A stretch of DNA of 64,000 nt from Streptomyces sp. NBC_00510 (GCA_036013505.1 CP107851.1:2728001-2792000), one strand, 5' to 3'; counted from the first letter of the stretch, positions 42,726-51,828 are shown. A program made the numbers and translations. Notes: a model not told the origin generated them from the sequence alone.

Positions 42726-43554
42726 ACTGCTCCTCCACAGCTGCCGAGACGAGGGTGGTCACGGCCTTGTAGCAGCGGATCCCCTCGTACATGGTCGGTG
42801 AGGTGTACGTGACGCGGCGCTCGCCCGTGCGCTCCACACCAGGCACGACCGCGGCGGCCCCCGCCAGGTGGGCCGCGTCGAACTCGACCTCGATCGTGAA
42901 CGGCCCGCCCCGCGCCGGCTCGTGGCGCACGGCGAGCGAGGTCGCGTCCTTCGCGGCGGAGCGGATGTCCGCCGCCGTGCGGGCCGGCGGCCGGCACACG
43001 GCCGCGTACCGCGACACGTAGTCCTTGACGGCGACCGTGCGCGCCGCAGGCGCGTAGTCGCGGGCGTCGAGGCCGGTCCGGTCGTCCCCCGTGACCAGCA
43101 CGACGGGCACCCCGTACTCGGCGGCCACCAGCGCGTTCAGCCGGCCCTCGCTCGCCGGCGGACTGCCGTTGACCCACACGCCGGTGATCGAGTTGGGGAG
43201 GTAGGTGTGGGCGAGCACCCCTTCCGTCCCCGCGCCCGTGTGGAAGCCGACGAAGGCGATGCCGTCCACGTCGCCGTGCTGCACGCCCTCGACCATGGAC
43301 AGGTCCTTGTGCCGCCCGGTGACCATCCGGGCCCGCTCGTCCAGCTGCTCCAGCAGCAGGTTCCGCATGGACCAGTGGGCCTCGTTGACCAGGACCTCGT
43401 CGGCACCGCCGTCGAAGAAGCCGGCGATCGCGGCGTTCACGTCCGAGGTGAACAGATGCCGGAACCGCTGCCAGCCCTCCGTGCCGGGCAGGACGTCACC
43501 GGGCCAGGTCACCCCGGTGGCGCCCTCCATGTCCGCGCTGATCAGGATCTTCAT
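42718..43554 (-). CDS. M55 family D-aminopeptidase (DppA-like)
   Basis: A 278-residue peptidase similar to Bacillus DppA, which removes D-amino acids from D-Ala-D-Ala and related peptides in the cytoplasm. Metal ligands are visible: ILISADMEGATGV (Asp 8, Glu 10), LVNEAHWSMRN (His near 60), FVGFHTGAGTEG (His near 104) and NGSPPASEGRLNALVA (Glu near 133). It is the first gene of the peptidase operon; an ATG at 43554 begins MKILISADMEG, without a strong Shine-Dalgarno. The mix of D-aminopeptidase and L,D-carboxypeptidase in one operon points to peptidoglycan-peptide recycling. Confidence 0.92.
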   Translation of the reverse strand: MKILISADMEGATGVTWPGDVLPGTEGWQRFRHLFTSDVNAAIAGFFDGGADEVLVNEAHWSMRNLLLEQLDERARMVTGRHKDLSMVEGVQHGDVDGIAFVGFHTGAGTEGVLAHTYLPNSITGVWVNGSPPASEGRLNALVAAEYGVPVVLVTGDDRTGLDARDYAPAARTVAVKDYVSRYAAVCRPPARTAADIRSAAKDATSLAVRHEPARGGPFTIEVEFDAAHLAGAAAVVPGVERTGERRVTYTSPTMYEGIRCYKAVTTLVSAAVEEQYG

Positions 43555-43640
43555 GGCATGGAACGTTACGCAAAGTCACCGCCGCACACCAGGCCCCCGC
43601 CCCGCCTGTGGAAAACTTCAGTGGCCCAGACCGGTGGCGG

Positions 43641-44363
43641 TCAGCCGGCACCCCCTGCCACCAGCCAGTTCGTCGGTACCTCGAGCCGCGTGCCGTCCGC
43701 CCGCCGCTCCGTCGTCACGAGCGCGACCTCACCGCGTGCGAGCACCTCCATCCCCGCCGCGCGGAAGAGCTCCGGGACGGTCTCGTCGGGCATCGCGGCC
43801 GGCGCGATGCCGTGCGAGAAGACCGCCGCGAGCTTGGCGGGCGGCCCGCCCGGCCCCTGCGCGAACCCCGCCAGCACGTCCCGCGCGGACGCCGCGAGTT
43901 CGTCCGCGAACGCCCGGCCGCGCCGGCCGGTCAGCACGGCGATGCCCTCGACCAGCGGTGCGCGTTCCTCGGGCAGGCACTGGTGGAGCACTCCGCGCAT
44001 ATACACGTTCGCCTCGCCCAGCTCCTCGCTCAGCCGCCGGACCGCCTCGGGGTCGGCCGCGTTGAGCTGCCGGTACTCGGCGATGCCGCCCGGGTCCTGG
44101 TGCCGCGCGTGGCCGATCGCGGCCGCCGCGAGGTCCACCCCGACGGCCCGGCCGTAGTGCTTGGCCAGGAAGCGGGTCTGGGTGCCGTTGCCGCAGCCGA
44201 GGTCGACGACCGGCAGCGACGGGTCGAAGTGCGCCTCGAAGAACGGGAGGTGGGCTGCCGCGGTGACCTCCGCCTCCGCGTCCCAGAACACCGCGCCCGG
44301 CTCTGCGGGGGCGTCGCGCCAGAAGCCCTCCCACGCCTGCAGGTTCGTGCCGGTGACGTCCAT
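43641..44363 (-). CDS. Class I SAM-dependent methyltransferase
   Basis: A 240-residue Rossmann-fold methyltransferase. Motif I is LPVVDLGCGNGTQTRFLAK near residues 47-65, with the acidic residue of motif II in AVGVDLAAAAIGHA. The thiopurine-methyltransferase-like opening TGTNLQAWEGFWRDAP is seen, but no substrate-specific feature is recognisable. ATG at 44363 (MDVTGTN) is preferred over the long upstream reading, which is compositional. It sits alone, 86 bp upstream of the M55 gene in the same direction; whether it shares that transcript is not clear. Confidence 0.85.
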   Translation of the reverse strand: MDVTGTNLQAWEGFWRDAPAEPGAVFWDAEAEVTAAAHLPFFEAHFDPSLPVVDLGCGNGTQTRFLAKHYGRAVGVDLAAAAIGHARHQDPGGIAEYRQLNAADPEAVRRLSEELGEANVYMRGVLHQCLPEERAPLVEGIAVLTGRRGRAFADELAASARDVLAGFAQGPGGPPAKLAAVFSHGIAPAAMPDETVPELFRAAGMEVLARGEVALVTTERRADGTRLEVPTNWLVAGGAG

Positions 44364-44497
44364 GCGATCTCCCCAGGTCCACGTGTCCGTCGCCGCGGAC
44401 CGTGTCCGGCCGCGCGGCAGAAGCCCCGTCAGCGTCCGTGCTACCGGTGGGCGTCGGCGAGGGCAAGCGTCCGGGGGAAGTCGTGACCTCGTGTTCG

Positions 44498-46993
44498 CTA
44501 CGTTCGAGGCCCGGCCGGGGCCCCGCCGCCGCGTCCGCCGGTCCGCCGCCACGGCAGCGCCTGTTCGAACCAGACCGTCTTGCCCTGCGCCGTACGGCTC
44601 GCGCCCCACTCCCGCGCCAGCCGGCTCACGATCCGCAGTCCCCGCCCCGACTCGTCCTCGGGCCCGGCGCCGAGCAGGACGGGTACGGCGTGGTCGTCGT
44701 CCGAGACCTCGCACAGCAGCGCGTCGGTACGCACCAGGCGCAGCTCGACGTGCCGGGAGTGCGCGTGCCGGACGGCGTTGGTGACCACCTCGCCGACCAT
44801 CAGCTCGGCCGCCTCCGCCGCCTCCTCCAGCCCCCAGCCCTCCAGGGCGCCCCGGGTCAGGATCCGGGCCCTGCCCACTTCGCGGGGGTCGAGGGCGAGC
44901 TGCCAGGAGACGACGTCCTCACGGGCGATGCCGTTGAGCCGCGCCATCAGCAGGGCGACGTCGTCCTTGCGGCCGCCCGGCGGGTTGAGGGCGCGGATGA
45001 TCGTGTCGCAGGCGTCGTCCATCGAGGCCGCGGGATGCGCGGCGCTCTCGCACAGCGCGGCGAGACCGGCCCCGATGTCCTGGCCGCGCACCTCGACCAG
45101 CCCGTCCGTGCACAGCACGAGCCGGTCGCCGGGACCGACGGCGACCTTGACCGTCTCGAAGGGCACCCCTCCGATGCCGATCGGGGCACCCGTCGGGACG
45201 TCGAGCAGCACGCTGCGGCCGTCCTCCGCGCGCACCAGCACGGGCGGGATGTGGCCCGCGTTGGCGATGAGCAGCTCGGACCGGATCGGGTCGTACACGG
45301 CGTACAGGCAGGTCGCGAGGTAGTGCTCGCCGAGGCGCTGCGCCAGGTCGTCGAGGTTGCGCAGCAGTTGCGCCGGCGGCATGTCCAGCGCGGCCATGGT
45401 CTGCACGGCGGTGCGTAACTGGCCCATCATGGCGGCGGCGTTGAGCCCGTGCCCCATGACGTCGCCCACGACGAGGGCGAGCCGGGAACCGGGCAGCTTG
45501 ATGGTGTCGAACCAGTCGCCGCCGACCCGGCCCAGCCGGGTGCCGGGCAGGTAGCGGGTCGCCACGTCGCACCCCGGCATGCGCGGGGTGATCTGCGGCA
45601 GCATGCTCTCCTGCAGCGTGTCGGCGACGGTCTCCTGGTACGTGTACATGCGGGCGTTGTCCAGGACGAGCCCGGCGCGGGCGGCCAGTTCGGCGCCCGT
45701 CACGCGGTCCATGTCGTTGAACGGCGGGCGCTCGCCGTGCCGTAGCAGGATCATGAAGCCGAGGACGACGTTGCGCGCCTTCAGCGGCACGACCAGCATC
45801 GACCGCCCGGTGATCAGCGGTCGGATGTCGCGCTTCTCGAACTGCGAGGCGATCGCCTCGCCCATGGGTTCGGTGATCCTGGGCACCAGCACCGGCTGAC
45901 CGCTCGTCATGCACCGGAAGAACGGCGTGTGCTCGGGGAACGGCATGGACTCGCCGACCGGTACGACGTCGTCCCAGCGGCCGGGCTCGTCGGTGTGCTC
46001 CAGGGCGACTCGGTACCACATGGTGGTGACGTCGGGCGGGCCGTCGGGGAAGCCCTCCCCCGCCAGCACCTGTCCGCGCAGGTAGGTGCCCGCGACGTCG
46101 GTGAAGCGCGGTACGACGGCGGCGCTGACCTCCCGGATCGTGCGGGTCAGGTCCAGGGAGCTGCCGATGCGCCCGCTGACCTCGTTGAGGAACTCCAGGC
46201 GCTCGCGGACGGCTGCGTACTCCAGGTCGGGTTCGGGCTCCTCGGGCACGATGGCGCGCGGGTCGGCGGCGGACGCACGGACGGCACGCCGCCTGCGGGC
46301 CCTGCGCTCGTCCCGTCGGGGCACGCCCCAGTCGGGGGTGACGGGCACCCGGTCGTGCCGGCTGATCTCCAGGACGGGGTAGCCGAGTTCCAGCACCTGG
46401 GAGACGATGCGCCCGCTCTCGGCGACGCTCATGCTGGGCAGGATCTCGGGGAGCCGCTTGGCGAGCCCGTCCGCCCCGGGGAACTCGGTGTGCAGGGCGA
46501 AGCTGGGCGCGACCCTCTCGGACTCCCCCGGAGGGGCGTCGTCCTCGCCGTGCACCAGGGCGGCGTCGGCGGCCAGCACGAGCAGGCGTTCGGGACCCGG
46601 GCCGACCAGCGGGTAGGCCCACCACAGGACGTCGCCCGGGAGGCCGCCGGGGTCGGGGTGGGGCCCCTGGTTGAGCCGGGCAAGGCCCGCGGTCGGGTAG
46701 GAGGTCCCGCCGCTGAGCGTGGCGTCGAGGTCGGCTCCGTCCGGCGCCTCGGATCCGTCCGGGCCGGACTCCTCGCCGAGCGCGCCGGAGACCGGCAGCA
46801 GGTCCACGGCCGGGCGGCCGACGGCCTCCTCCCGGGTGGGCCCGAAGAGCTTGCGGGCGCCCGTGCTCCAGTGCGAGACGAGCCCCTCGCCGTCGACCAC
46901 GACCACGGCGAGCGGGACGCGTCCGGAGAGCCCGGTCCGCTGCTCCGGCAGCGCGGCGCGGCTCCCCTCCCCCGGCGGAGTGCGACGTTGCAT
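44498..46993 (-). CDS. PAS-GAF-SpoIIE phosphatase with HATPase domain
   Basis: An 831-residue regulator, the second of this class in the window. An N-terminal PAS (about 25-135; SHWSTGARKLFGPTREEAVGRPAVD) is followed by a linker with a very basic patch (RRDERRARRRR), a GAF domain (about 285-465), a SpoIIE phosphatase domain (about 480-690; GGDWFD, VVGDVMGHG, LCTDGLVE, KDDVALL) and a HATPase domain (about 700-815; ELMVGEVVTNAVRHA, GRGLRIV). It would control an anti-sigma antagonist. It differs from the 11278 gene by having only one clear PAS. AAGGAG lies 11 bases before ATG. Confidence 0.9.
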   Translation of the reverse strand: MQRRTPPGEGSRAALPEQRTGLSGRVPLAVVVVDGEGLVSHWSTGARKLFGPTREEAVGRPAVDLLPVSGALGEESGPDGSEAPDGADLDATLSGGTSYPTAGLARLNQGPHPDPGGLPGDVLWWAYPLVGPGPERLLVLAADAALVHGEDDAPPGESERVAPSFALHTEFPGADGLAKRLPEILPSMSVAESGRIVSQVLELGYPVLEISRHDRVPVTPDWGVPRRDERRARRRRAVRASAADPRAIVPEEPEPDLEYAAVRERLEFLNEVSGRIGSSLDLTRTIREVSAAVVPRFTDVAGTYLRGQVLAGEGFPDGPPDVTTMWYRVALEHTDEPGRWDDVVPVGESMPFPEHTPFFRCMTSGQPVLVPRITEPMGEAIASQFEKRDIRPLITGRSMLVVPLKARNVVLGFMILLRHGERPPFNDMDRVTGAELAARAGLVLDNARMYTYQETVADTLQESMLPQITPRMPGCDVATRYLPGTRLGRVGGDWFDTIKLPGSRLALVVGDVMGHGLNAAAMMGQLRTAVQTMAALDMPPAQLLRNLDDLAQRLGEHYLATCLYAVYDPIRSELLIANAGHIPPVLVRAEDGRSVLLDVPTGAPIGIGGVPFETVKVAVGPGDRLVLCTDGLVEVRGQDIGAGLAALCESAAHPAASMDDACDTIIRALNPPGGRKDDVALLMARLNGIAREDVVSWQLALDPREVGRARILTRGALEGWGLEEAAEAAELMVGEVVTNAVRHAHSRHVELRLVRTDALLCEVSDDDHAVPVLLGAGPEDESGRGLRIVSRLAREWGASRTAQGKTVWFEQALPWRRTGGRGGGAPAGPRT

Positions 46994-47160
46994 GACGCGA
47001 GCGGCTCCTTCCCCTGCGGCGCCCGGATCCCGACCGAGGCGCGGAGGTGGTCGGCCCCCGGCGCAAGATCTGCGGCTCCGCAACCACGGTACGACCGACA
47101 CCGGGTGCCGCGTTGGGCATTGGCCGAATCCGGTGTGCGCCCGCGGCGGGCCGTGGATAC

Positions 47161-47190
47161 GCCGGGGCATGCGCGGGCGCACGCCCCGGC
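47161..47190 (-). terminator. Terminator of the MFS pump gene
   Basis: GCCGGGGC...GCCCCGGC arms with an inner TGCG/CGCA and the loop CGGG form an almost perfect 30-base hairpin, 24 bases after the MFS stop. A mismatch (A/C) lies between the two stem parts. It separates the pump from the upstream region of the SpoIIE-type gene. Confidence 0.7.
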
Positions 47191-47213
47191 ACTCAAGGGC
47201 CGTCGGGGGCAGG

Positions 47214-49607
47214 TCAGTCCTCGTGACCCAGGTGCACGTCGCGCTCGGTGCGCTCACCGCCGCTGAGCCGCAGCACGGTGGCCACCGGCGGATACCCCGA
47301 GGCCACGACGGTGTACTCGCCCGCGGCCAGGTCGACGAAGCGGAAGACGCCGTCAGGGCCGGTCGTCACGGTGTCCAGGACGTTGCCCGCCGCGTCCAGC
47401 AGGGTGACCCGCGCGTCCTCGACGGGGCTGCCGCCCGGGCCGCGCACGGTGCCGCGCAGCATCGCGCCGCCCGCGAGTTCGACGTCCTGCCGGGTCTCCC
47501 GGGCCGCGTGCACCGACACGGGGAGCGCCGCGGGCCGGTAGGCGGGGGCGTTGGCGGCGAGCGTGTACTCCCCCGCGACGAGGTCGCTCAGGACGTAGTC
47601 GCCCTCCCTGCCGGTGCGGGTGGTGGCCACCACGTCGCCGCGGGAGTCGGTGAGGGTGACGGTGGCCTCCCGTACGGCCGTGCCGTCGGCGGTGCGCACC
47701 GTGCCGGCGAGCCGCCCGGCGCCGCCGAGCACCACGTCGAGCTCGACCGGGCGTTCCCCGACGGTCACGCTGACGGCCTGCGGCTGGTGCCCTCCGGCGG
47801 CGGCGATCAGGACGTAACTGCCGCTGCCCGGGGTGCTCAACGCGTAACGTCCGTCCTCACCTGTGGCGCCACGCCCGATCTGGCGGCCGGTCACATCGAT
47901 GAGAGTGAGGGCCGCCCGGCCTACGGTGCTGCCGTCGGCGTGCTGGACGGTGCCGCACACGGGGACGCCGACGCCGACGGCGTCGGCCTTGCGGGCGGTG
48001 GGGACGTGCTGGGTCACCAGGGGTTTCTCCTTGAGCAGGAAGGCGAGCAGGAAGCCGAGGGCGAGTACCGGCACCAGGTAGAGGAAGATGCGCGGCATGG
48101 CCTCGGCGTACGCCCGCACATAGGCCTCGCGCAGCGGTGCCGGCATCGCGTGCACCATTTGCGGCGTGATCGACTGGGGGTCCGGCAGGTCGACGCCCCG
48201 CGGCAGCCGGTCGGCGAGCCCGTCGGCGAGCCGGTTGGCGAACAGGGTGCCGAAGACGGCCGCCCCGACGGAACCGCCGATCTGCCGGAAGTAGTTGTTG
48301 GCGCTGGTGGCGGCGCCGAGGTCGGCGGGCCGCACGGAGTTCTGCACGGCGAGGATCAGCACCGGCAGGACGAGGCCGATGCCCAGCCCCAGCACGCCCA
48401 TGTAGACGCTGTACTCCACGCGCGGGGTGTCGGTCTCCAGCAGCGACAGCAGCCACATGCCGGCCACCGAGAGCGCCCCGCCGGCCAGCGGGAACACCCG
48501 GTAGCGCCCGGTACGGCTGATCATGTGGCCGGAGACCACGGAGGCCAGGACGACGCCGAGCATCATGGGCAGCATCAGCAGCCCGGACTCGGTGGCGCTG
48601 ACGCCGTTCACCATCTGCAGGAACGTGGGCAGGTAGCTGGCGGCGCCGAAGAGGCCGACGCCGACGACGGCCCCGATGAGGGCGGAGACGGTGAAGATGC
48701 CGTCGCGGAAGAGCCGCAGCGGGATGATGGGTTCGACGGCGAACCGTTCCACCACGACGAACAGCACGGCGCAGCCGATCGATGCCGCGCCCAGCCCGAT
48801 GATCACGTCCGAGCGCCAGGCGTACGTCGTGCCGCCCCAACTGGTCAGCAGCACCAGGCAGGTGGAGCCGGCTGCCAGCAACAGTGCGCCCACCACGTCC
48901 AGCCGGGGGCGCACGGCCGGCCGCGGCAGTTTCAGGACGACGGCGATGACGGCCAGGGTCAGCAGCCCGAAGGGCACGTTGATGTAGAAGCACCAGCGCC
49001 ATGAGGCGTGGTCGGTGAAGAAGCCGCCGAGCAGCGGTCCCGCGACGGAGGCCAGGCCGAAGGATGCGCCGATCAGGCCCATGTACCGGCCGCGTTCCCG
49101 GGGCGGGACGATGTCCGCGATGATCGCCTGGACGCCGATCATCAGCCCGCCGCCGCCGACACCCTGGACGGTGCGGAAGGCGATCAGCTCGTTCATGGAG
49201 CGCGACCAGCCGGCGAGCGCCGAGCCGATGACGAAGACGACGATGGCGAACTGGAAGACGCTCTTGCGCCCGAAGAGGTCGCCGAGCTTGCCGTAGATCG
49301 GCAGCCCGACGGTGGAGGCGAGCAGGTAGGCGGTGACGGCCCAGGACATCTTGTCCAGGCCGTGCAGCTCGCCGACGATCTTGGGGAGCGCGGTCGCCAC
49401 GATCATCTGGTCGAGCGCGGCCAGCAGCAGGGTCAGCATGAGCCCGAGGAAGACCAGACGCACCCTGCGCGGGCTCAGTCCGCCGACGGGCGCGCCCTGT
49501 TCCTGCGGCACGGCTGCGGGTCGGTCCTCGGGGCCCGTGCCGGCGCCGGTCAGGTCCGTGAGGGTGCCGGTCTCCTCGGACAGGGTCGTCCCGGTGGTGC
49601 CGCCCAT
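47214..49607 (-). CDS. DHA2 MFS exporter with three carboxypeptidase-regulatory-like domains
   Basis: A 797-residue membrane exporter. After an acidic, Thr-rich N-terminus, about 14 membrane segments (45-545) form a DHA2/QacA-type drug pump, with [17 protein letters not shown] (motif D1) and [13 protein letters not shown] (motif A). An unusual C-terminal part (about 555-797) has three CarboxypepD_reg-like beta-sandwich repeats: [40 protein letters not shown] and [20 protein letters not shown]. Each runs about 75 residues. As the exporter has an even number of helices, this tail is probably cytoplasmic. ATG at 49607 is preferred to longer readings. Confidence 0.9.
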   Translation of the reverse strand: MGGTTGTTLSEETGTLTDLTGAGTGPEDRPAAVPQEQGAPVGGLSPRRVRLVFLGLMLTLLLAALDQMIVATALPKIVGELHGLDKMSWAVTAYLLASTVGLPIYGKLGDLFGRKSVFQFAIVVFVIGSALAGWSRSMNELIAFRTVQGVGGGGLMIGVQAIIADIVPPRERGRYMGLIGASFGLASVAGPLLGGFFTDHASWRWCFYINVPFGLLTLAVIAVVLKLPRPAVRPRLDVVGALLLAAGSTCLVLLTSWGGTTYAWRSDVIIGLGAASIGCAVLFVVVERFAVEPIIPLRLFRDGIFTVSALIGAVVGVGLFGAASYLPTFLQMVNGVSATESGLLMLPMMLGVVLASVVSGHMISRTGRYRVFPLAGGALSVAGMWLLSLLETDTPRVEYSVYMGVLGLGIGLVLPVLILAVQNSVRPADLGAATSANNYFRQIGGSVGAAVFGTLFANRLADGLADRLPRGVDLPDPQSITPQMVHAMPAPLREAYVRAYAEAMPRIFLYLVPVLALGFLLAFLLKEKPLVTQHVPTARKADAVGVGVPVCGTVQHADGSTVGRAALTLIDVTGRQIGRGATGEDGRYALSTPGSGSYVLIAAAGGHQPQAVSVTVGERPVELDVVLGGAGRLAGTVRTADGTAVREATVTLTDSRGDVVATTRTGREGDYVLSDLVAGEYTLAANAPAYRPAALPVSVHAARETRQDVELAGGAMLRGTVRGPGGSPVEDARVTLLDAAGNVLDTVTTGPDGVFRFVDLAAGEYTVVASGYPPVATVLRLSGGERTERDVHLGHED

Positions 49608-49769
49608 CTGCGTACCGCTCCCCTCGTCGCGCCTGCCCTGCGACAACGATCTGGGGCGCCGGGGATGCGCCGGAGCGCGGCAGATCCACCCTTTCAAGTG
49701 ACGTGCCCACCGGCGTGCGCCCATCGGGCGCCTGCCCGGCACATAGGGCGCGTAGACGTGCGGCGCGTC

Positions 49770-49812
49770 AAGGGAGGCGACCGGGCGTCACCCGGCTCCG
49801 GCCGCCTCCCTT
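49770..49812 (-). terminator. Terminator of the SRPBCC gene
   Basis: AAGGGAGGCG (49770-49779) and CGCCTCCCTT (49803-49812) form a 10-bp stem, and an inner CCGGG/CCCGG pair is inside the loop. It lies 11 bases beyond the gene's stop codon and reads leftwards. Confidence 0.7.
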
Positions 49813-49822
49813 GTGCCGCCTG

Positions 49823-50266
49823 CTACTTCTCGGTCTCCGCGGCGAGGCGCGCGAGCACCGCGTCGTGGATGCGGTTCAGGCCCTTGGGGGCGAAGGTGCG
49901 CTCGAAGAAGCCGCCGATGCCGCCGGCGCCGGTCCACGTGCTGGTGACGACCGCCTTGGCGCGGCCCTCGCCGGCCGGGGTGACCGTCCAGGTGGTGACC
50001 ATGGTGGAGTTGCGGTCGCTCTCGACCAGCTGCCCCGGGGTCGGCTCGGTCACCGCGAGGAGGCAGTCCCGCACGCGCTTCTCGGTCGCCTGCAGCTTCC
50101 AGTGCACCAGGGTGCCCGCGCCGCTGCCGCCCTCGCGCACCTCGTACTCGCTGTACTGCTCGGGAAGCAGTCGCTGCCGGGTGCCCGCGTAGTCGGCGAG
50201 CGCCGCGAAGACGCTCTCCGGGCTCGCCGCGATCTCACGCTGAGTGGTGGCCTCGACCTGTGCCAT
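49823..50266 (-). CDS. SRPBCC (START-like) family protein
   Basis: A 147-residue protein with the helix-grip fold of the polyketide-cyclase/START group. It opens VEATTQREIAASPESVFAALADY, followed by strands VREGGSGAGTLVHWKLQA and MVTTWTVTPAGEGRAKAVVTSTWTG and a C-terminal helix GLNRIHDAVLARLAAE. The cavity binds hydrophobic ligands. No catalytic residues are recognisable and the role is unknown. It is divergent from the alanine-attenuator/AlaRS-like unit; the two share a 180-bp intergenic region. ATG at 50266. Confidence 0.85.
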   Translation of the reverse strand: MAQVEATTQREIAASPESVFAALADYAGTRQRLLPEQYSEYEVREGGSGAGTLVHWKLQATEKRVRDCLLAVTEPTPGQLVESDRNSTMVTTWTVTPAGEGRAKAVVTSTWTGAGGIGGFFERTFAPKGLNRIHDAVLARLAAETEK

Positions 50267-50432
50267 GCGCCGTCCTCCGTCGATCCGTGTGCCGTCGCCG
50301 ACAAGCCAATCACCACGGCCGCGTGCCCGCGAAATCGGGCCGCCCTCCCAGTGGGGCACCTCCGTACGACGGCCCCACGGGGCCCTGCCGCCGCCTCGCG
50401 GGAAATCACGTGCCCCGCCGGTCCTGGCGCGT

Positions 50433-50438
50433 TATCGT
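50433..50438 (+). promoter_or_regulatory. -10 element placed for a leaderless transcript
   Basis: TATCGT fits the Streptomyces -10 pattern TANNNT. Seven bases follow before the ATG of the leader ORF at 50446, so the transcript would start at that A. No good -35 is seen. Leaderless start is supported by the absence of a Shine-Dalgarno before this ATG. Confidence 0.55.
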
Positions 50439-50445
50439 CGGCTCC

Positions 50446-50514
50446 ATGAACGTCACCGGCCACAGCACCACCGCGACCGCGCGAGCGACCAGCTCGCCGG
50501 TTGCCGCCGCCTGA
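50446..50514 (+). CDS. Alanine-rich leader peptide (22 codons)
   Basis: This short ORF (22 codons plus TGA) begins MNVTGHSTT, then ATARATSSP, and ends with VAAA before TGA. Six codons are Ala: GCG at 50473, 50479 and 50485, and GCC at 50503, 50506 and 50509. Its position in front of an alanyl-tRNA-synthetase-like gene and over a set of alternative hairpins suggests it is a sensor peptide whose translation rate reports Ala-tRNA charging. It begins with ATG directly after a -10-like TATCGT, so no ribosome binding site is needed. Its existence as a peptide is not proven. Confidence 0.7.
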   Translation: MNVTGHSTTATARATSSPVAAA

Positions 50515-50562
50515 CGTACCCCCTTCCTCACCACCGGCGACCGGGAACGGCCCGCCGGTGGT
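50481..50562 (+). promoter_or_regulatory. Putative ribosome-mediated attenuator (segments 1-4)
   Basis: Segment 1 GCGAGC (50481-50486) pairs with segment 2 GCTCGC (50492-50497). Segment 2 TCGCCGGT (50494-50501) also pairs perfectly with segment 3 ACCGGCGA (50533-50540). Segment 3 ACCACCGGC (50530-50538) pairs with segment 4 GCCGGTGGT (50554-50562), making a 9-bp terminator stem with a 15-base loop followed by TTCGTGG. A ribosome stalled at the first three Ala codons would cover segment 1 and free segment 2 for the antiterminator 2:3. A ribosome reaching the stop codon would cover segment 2 and let 3:4 form. Confidence 0.75.
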
Positions 50563-50645
50563 TTCGTGGTTCCCGCCCCGATCCCGGTGATCGTGCGGCC
50601 GTCGCCCGGTGCCTCCCCGCCCTCCACGCGAAGGAGCCACCCCCC

Positions 50646-51812
50646 ATGAACACCGAAGAGATCGTCCGCACGTTCGTCGAGTACTACGAGGAGCGCGGCC
50701 ACCGCAGGATCACCGGATCGACGCTGCTGCCGCCGCCCGGTGACCCGGTGCTGTTCACGACCTCGGGCATGCATCCGCTCACCCCGTACCTGGAGGGGCG
50801 CCCGCACCCGCTCGGCAGCCGGCTGGTCAACGTGCAGCGCTGTCTGCGCACCACCGACCTGGAGGAGGTCGGCGATCCCACCCATCTGACGGTCTTCGAG
50901 ATGCTCGGCACCTGGTCGCTCGGCGACTACGAGGGCCCGCAGAGCCTCGACTGGGGCTACGGACTGCTCACCGAGGGCTTCGGCATCGACCCGGGGAGGC
51001 TGCACGTCACGGTGTTCGGCGGCGACGACCGCACGGGTCCGGACACCGACTCCCTGGAGCTGTGGGAGAAGCACGGGGTCCCGGTGGAACTCACGGTCGA
51101 GGACAACTGGTGGTCCAACGGGCCGACCGGCCCGTGCGGCCCCGACTCGGAGATCTTCCTGTGGACCGGCGACACCCCGCCGCGGTCCACGCCCACCCGC
51201 GACGACCGCTGGGTCGAGGTCTGGAACCACGTGATGATGCGCCACCGGCGGCTCGAGGACGGCTCGCTCGTGCCGCTCCCCCAGCGCAACGTCGACACCG
51301 GACTCGGCCTGGAACGCCTGGCCTCGCTGCTGCAGGGCCGCACGTCGGTGTTCGAGTGCGACGTCTTCACACCCTGGCGCCGTCTCGTACCGTCCCTGTG
51401 GCCGCTGGACGAACCGTCGCTGCGCCTGGTCTGCGACCACCTGCGCTCGGCCGTGGTGGTGATCGGGGACGGGGTGCGCCCGTCCAACACCGGCCGCGGG
51501 TACGTGCTGCGCCGGCTGGTGCGGCGGGTCCTCACCACCTTGTGGCGGGACGACCCGTCCCGTGGCCTCGGCGATCTGCCGGAAGAGTTGGTCCGGCACA
51601 CCCTGGACCACTTCCGCCAGGGCGTGGACCCCGACGAGCCGCGCCGGGTGCTGCTGGAGGAGGAGCGCCGGTTCGGGCGGCTCCTGGAGCGCGGCCGTCA
51701 GGTGCTGGCCCGCCCCCGGTTCCGGGGCCCGCTGGACGAGGAGGACTTCCACTACCTCCACGACACCCACGGCCTGCCGCGCGACCTCGTCCTGAGCCTG
51801 CGGCCGCAGTGA
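50646..51812 (+). CDS. Truncated alanyl-tRNA-synthetase-like protein (catalytic part only)
   Basis: A 388-residue protein matching the N-terminal catalytic and tRNA-recognition region of AlaRS. Motif 1 region LLPPPGDPVLFTTSGMHPLTPYLEG, motif 2 region VNVQRCLRTTDLEEVGDPTHLTVFEMLGTWSLGDYE, VDTGLGLERLASLLQG (motif 3) and DGVRPSNTGRGYVLRRLVRR are in order. Full AlaRS is about 880 residues; here the editing domain, with its zinc-binding HxxxH, and the C-Ala domain are absent. It could charge alanine on a carrier or a tRNA-like partner, or act in regulation. ATG follows AAGGAG. A leader with alanine codons precedes it. Confidence 0.88.
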   Translation: MNTEEIVRTFVEYYEERGHRRITGSTLLPPPGDPVLFTTSGMHPLTPYLEGRPHPLGSRLVNVQRCLRTTDLEEVGDPTHLTVFEMLGTWSLGDYEGPQSLDWGYGLLTEGFGIDPGRLHVTVFGGDDRTGPDTDSLELWEKHGVPVELTVEDNWWSNGPTGPCGPDSEIFLWTGDTPPRSTPTRDDRWVEVWNHVMMRHRRLEDGSLVPLPQRNVDTGLGLERLASLLQGRTSVFECDVFTPWRRLVPSLWPLDEPSLRLVCDHLRSAVVVIGDGVRPSNTGRGYVLRRLVRRVLTTLWRDDPSRGLGDLPEELVRHTLDHFRQGVDPDEPRRVLLEEERRFGRLLERGRQVLARPRFRGPLDEEDFHYLHDTHGLPRDLVLSLRPQ

Positions 51813-51828
51813 CGGTGGACGGCCCCGT

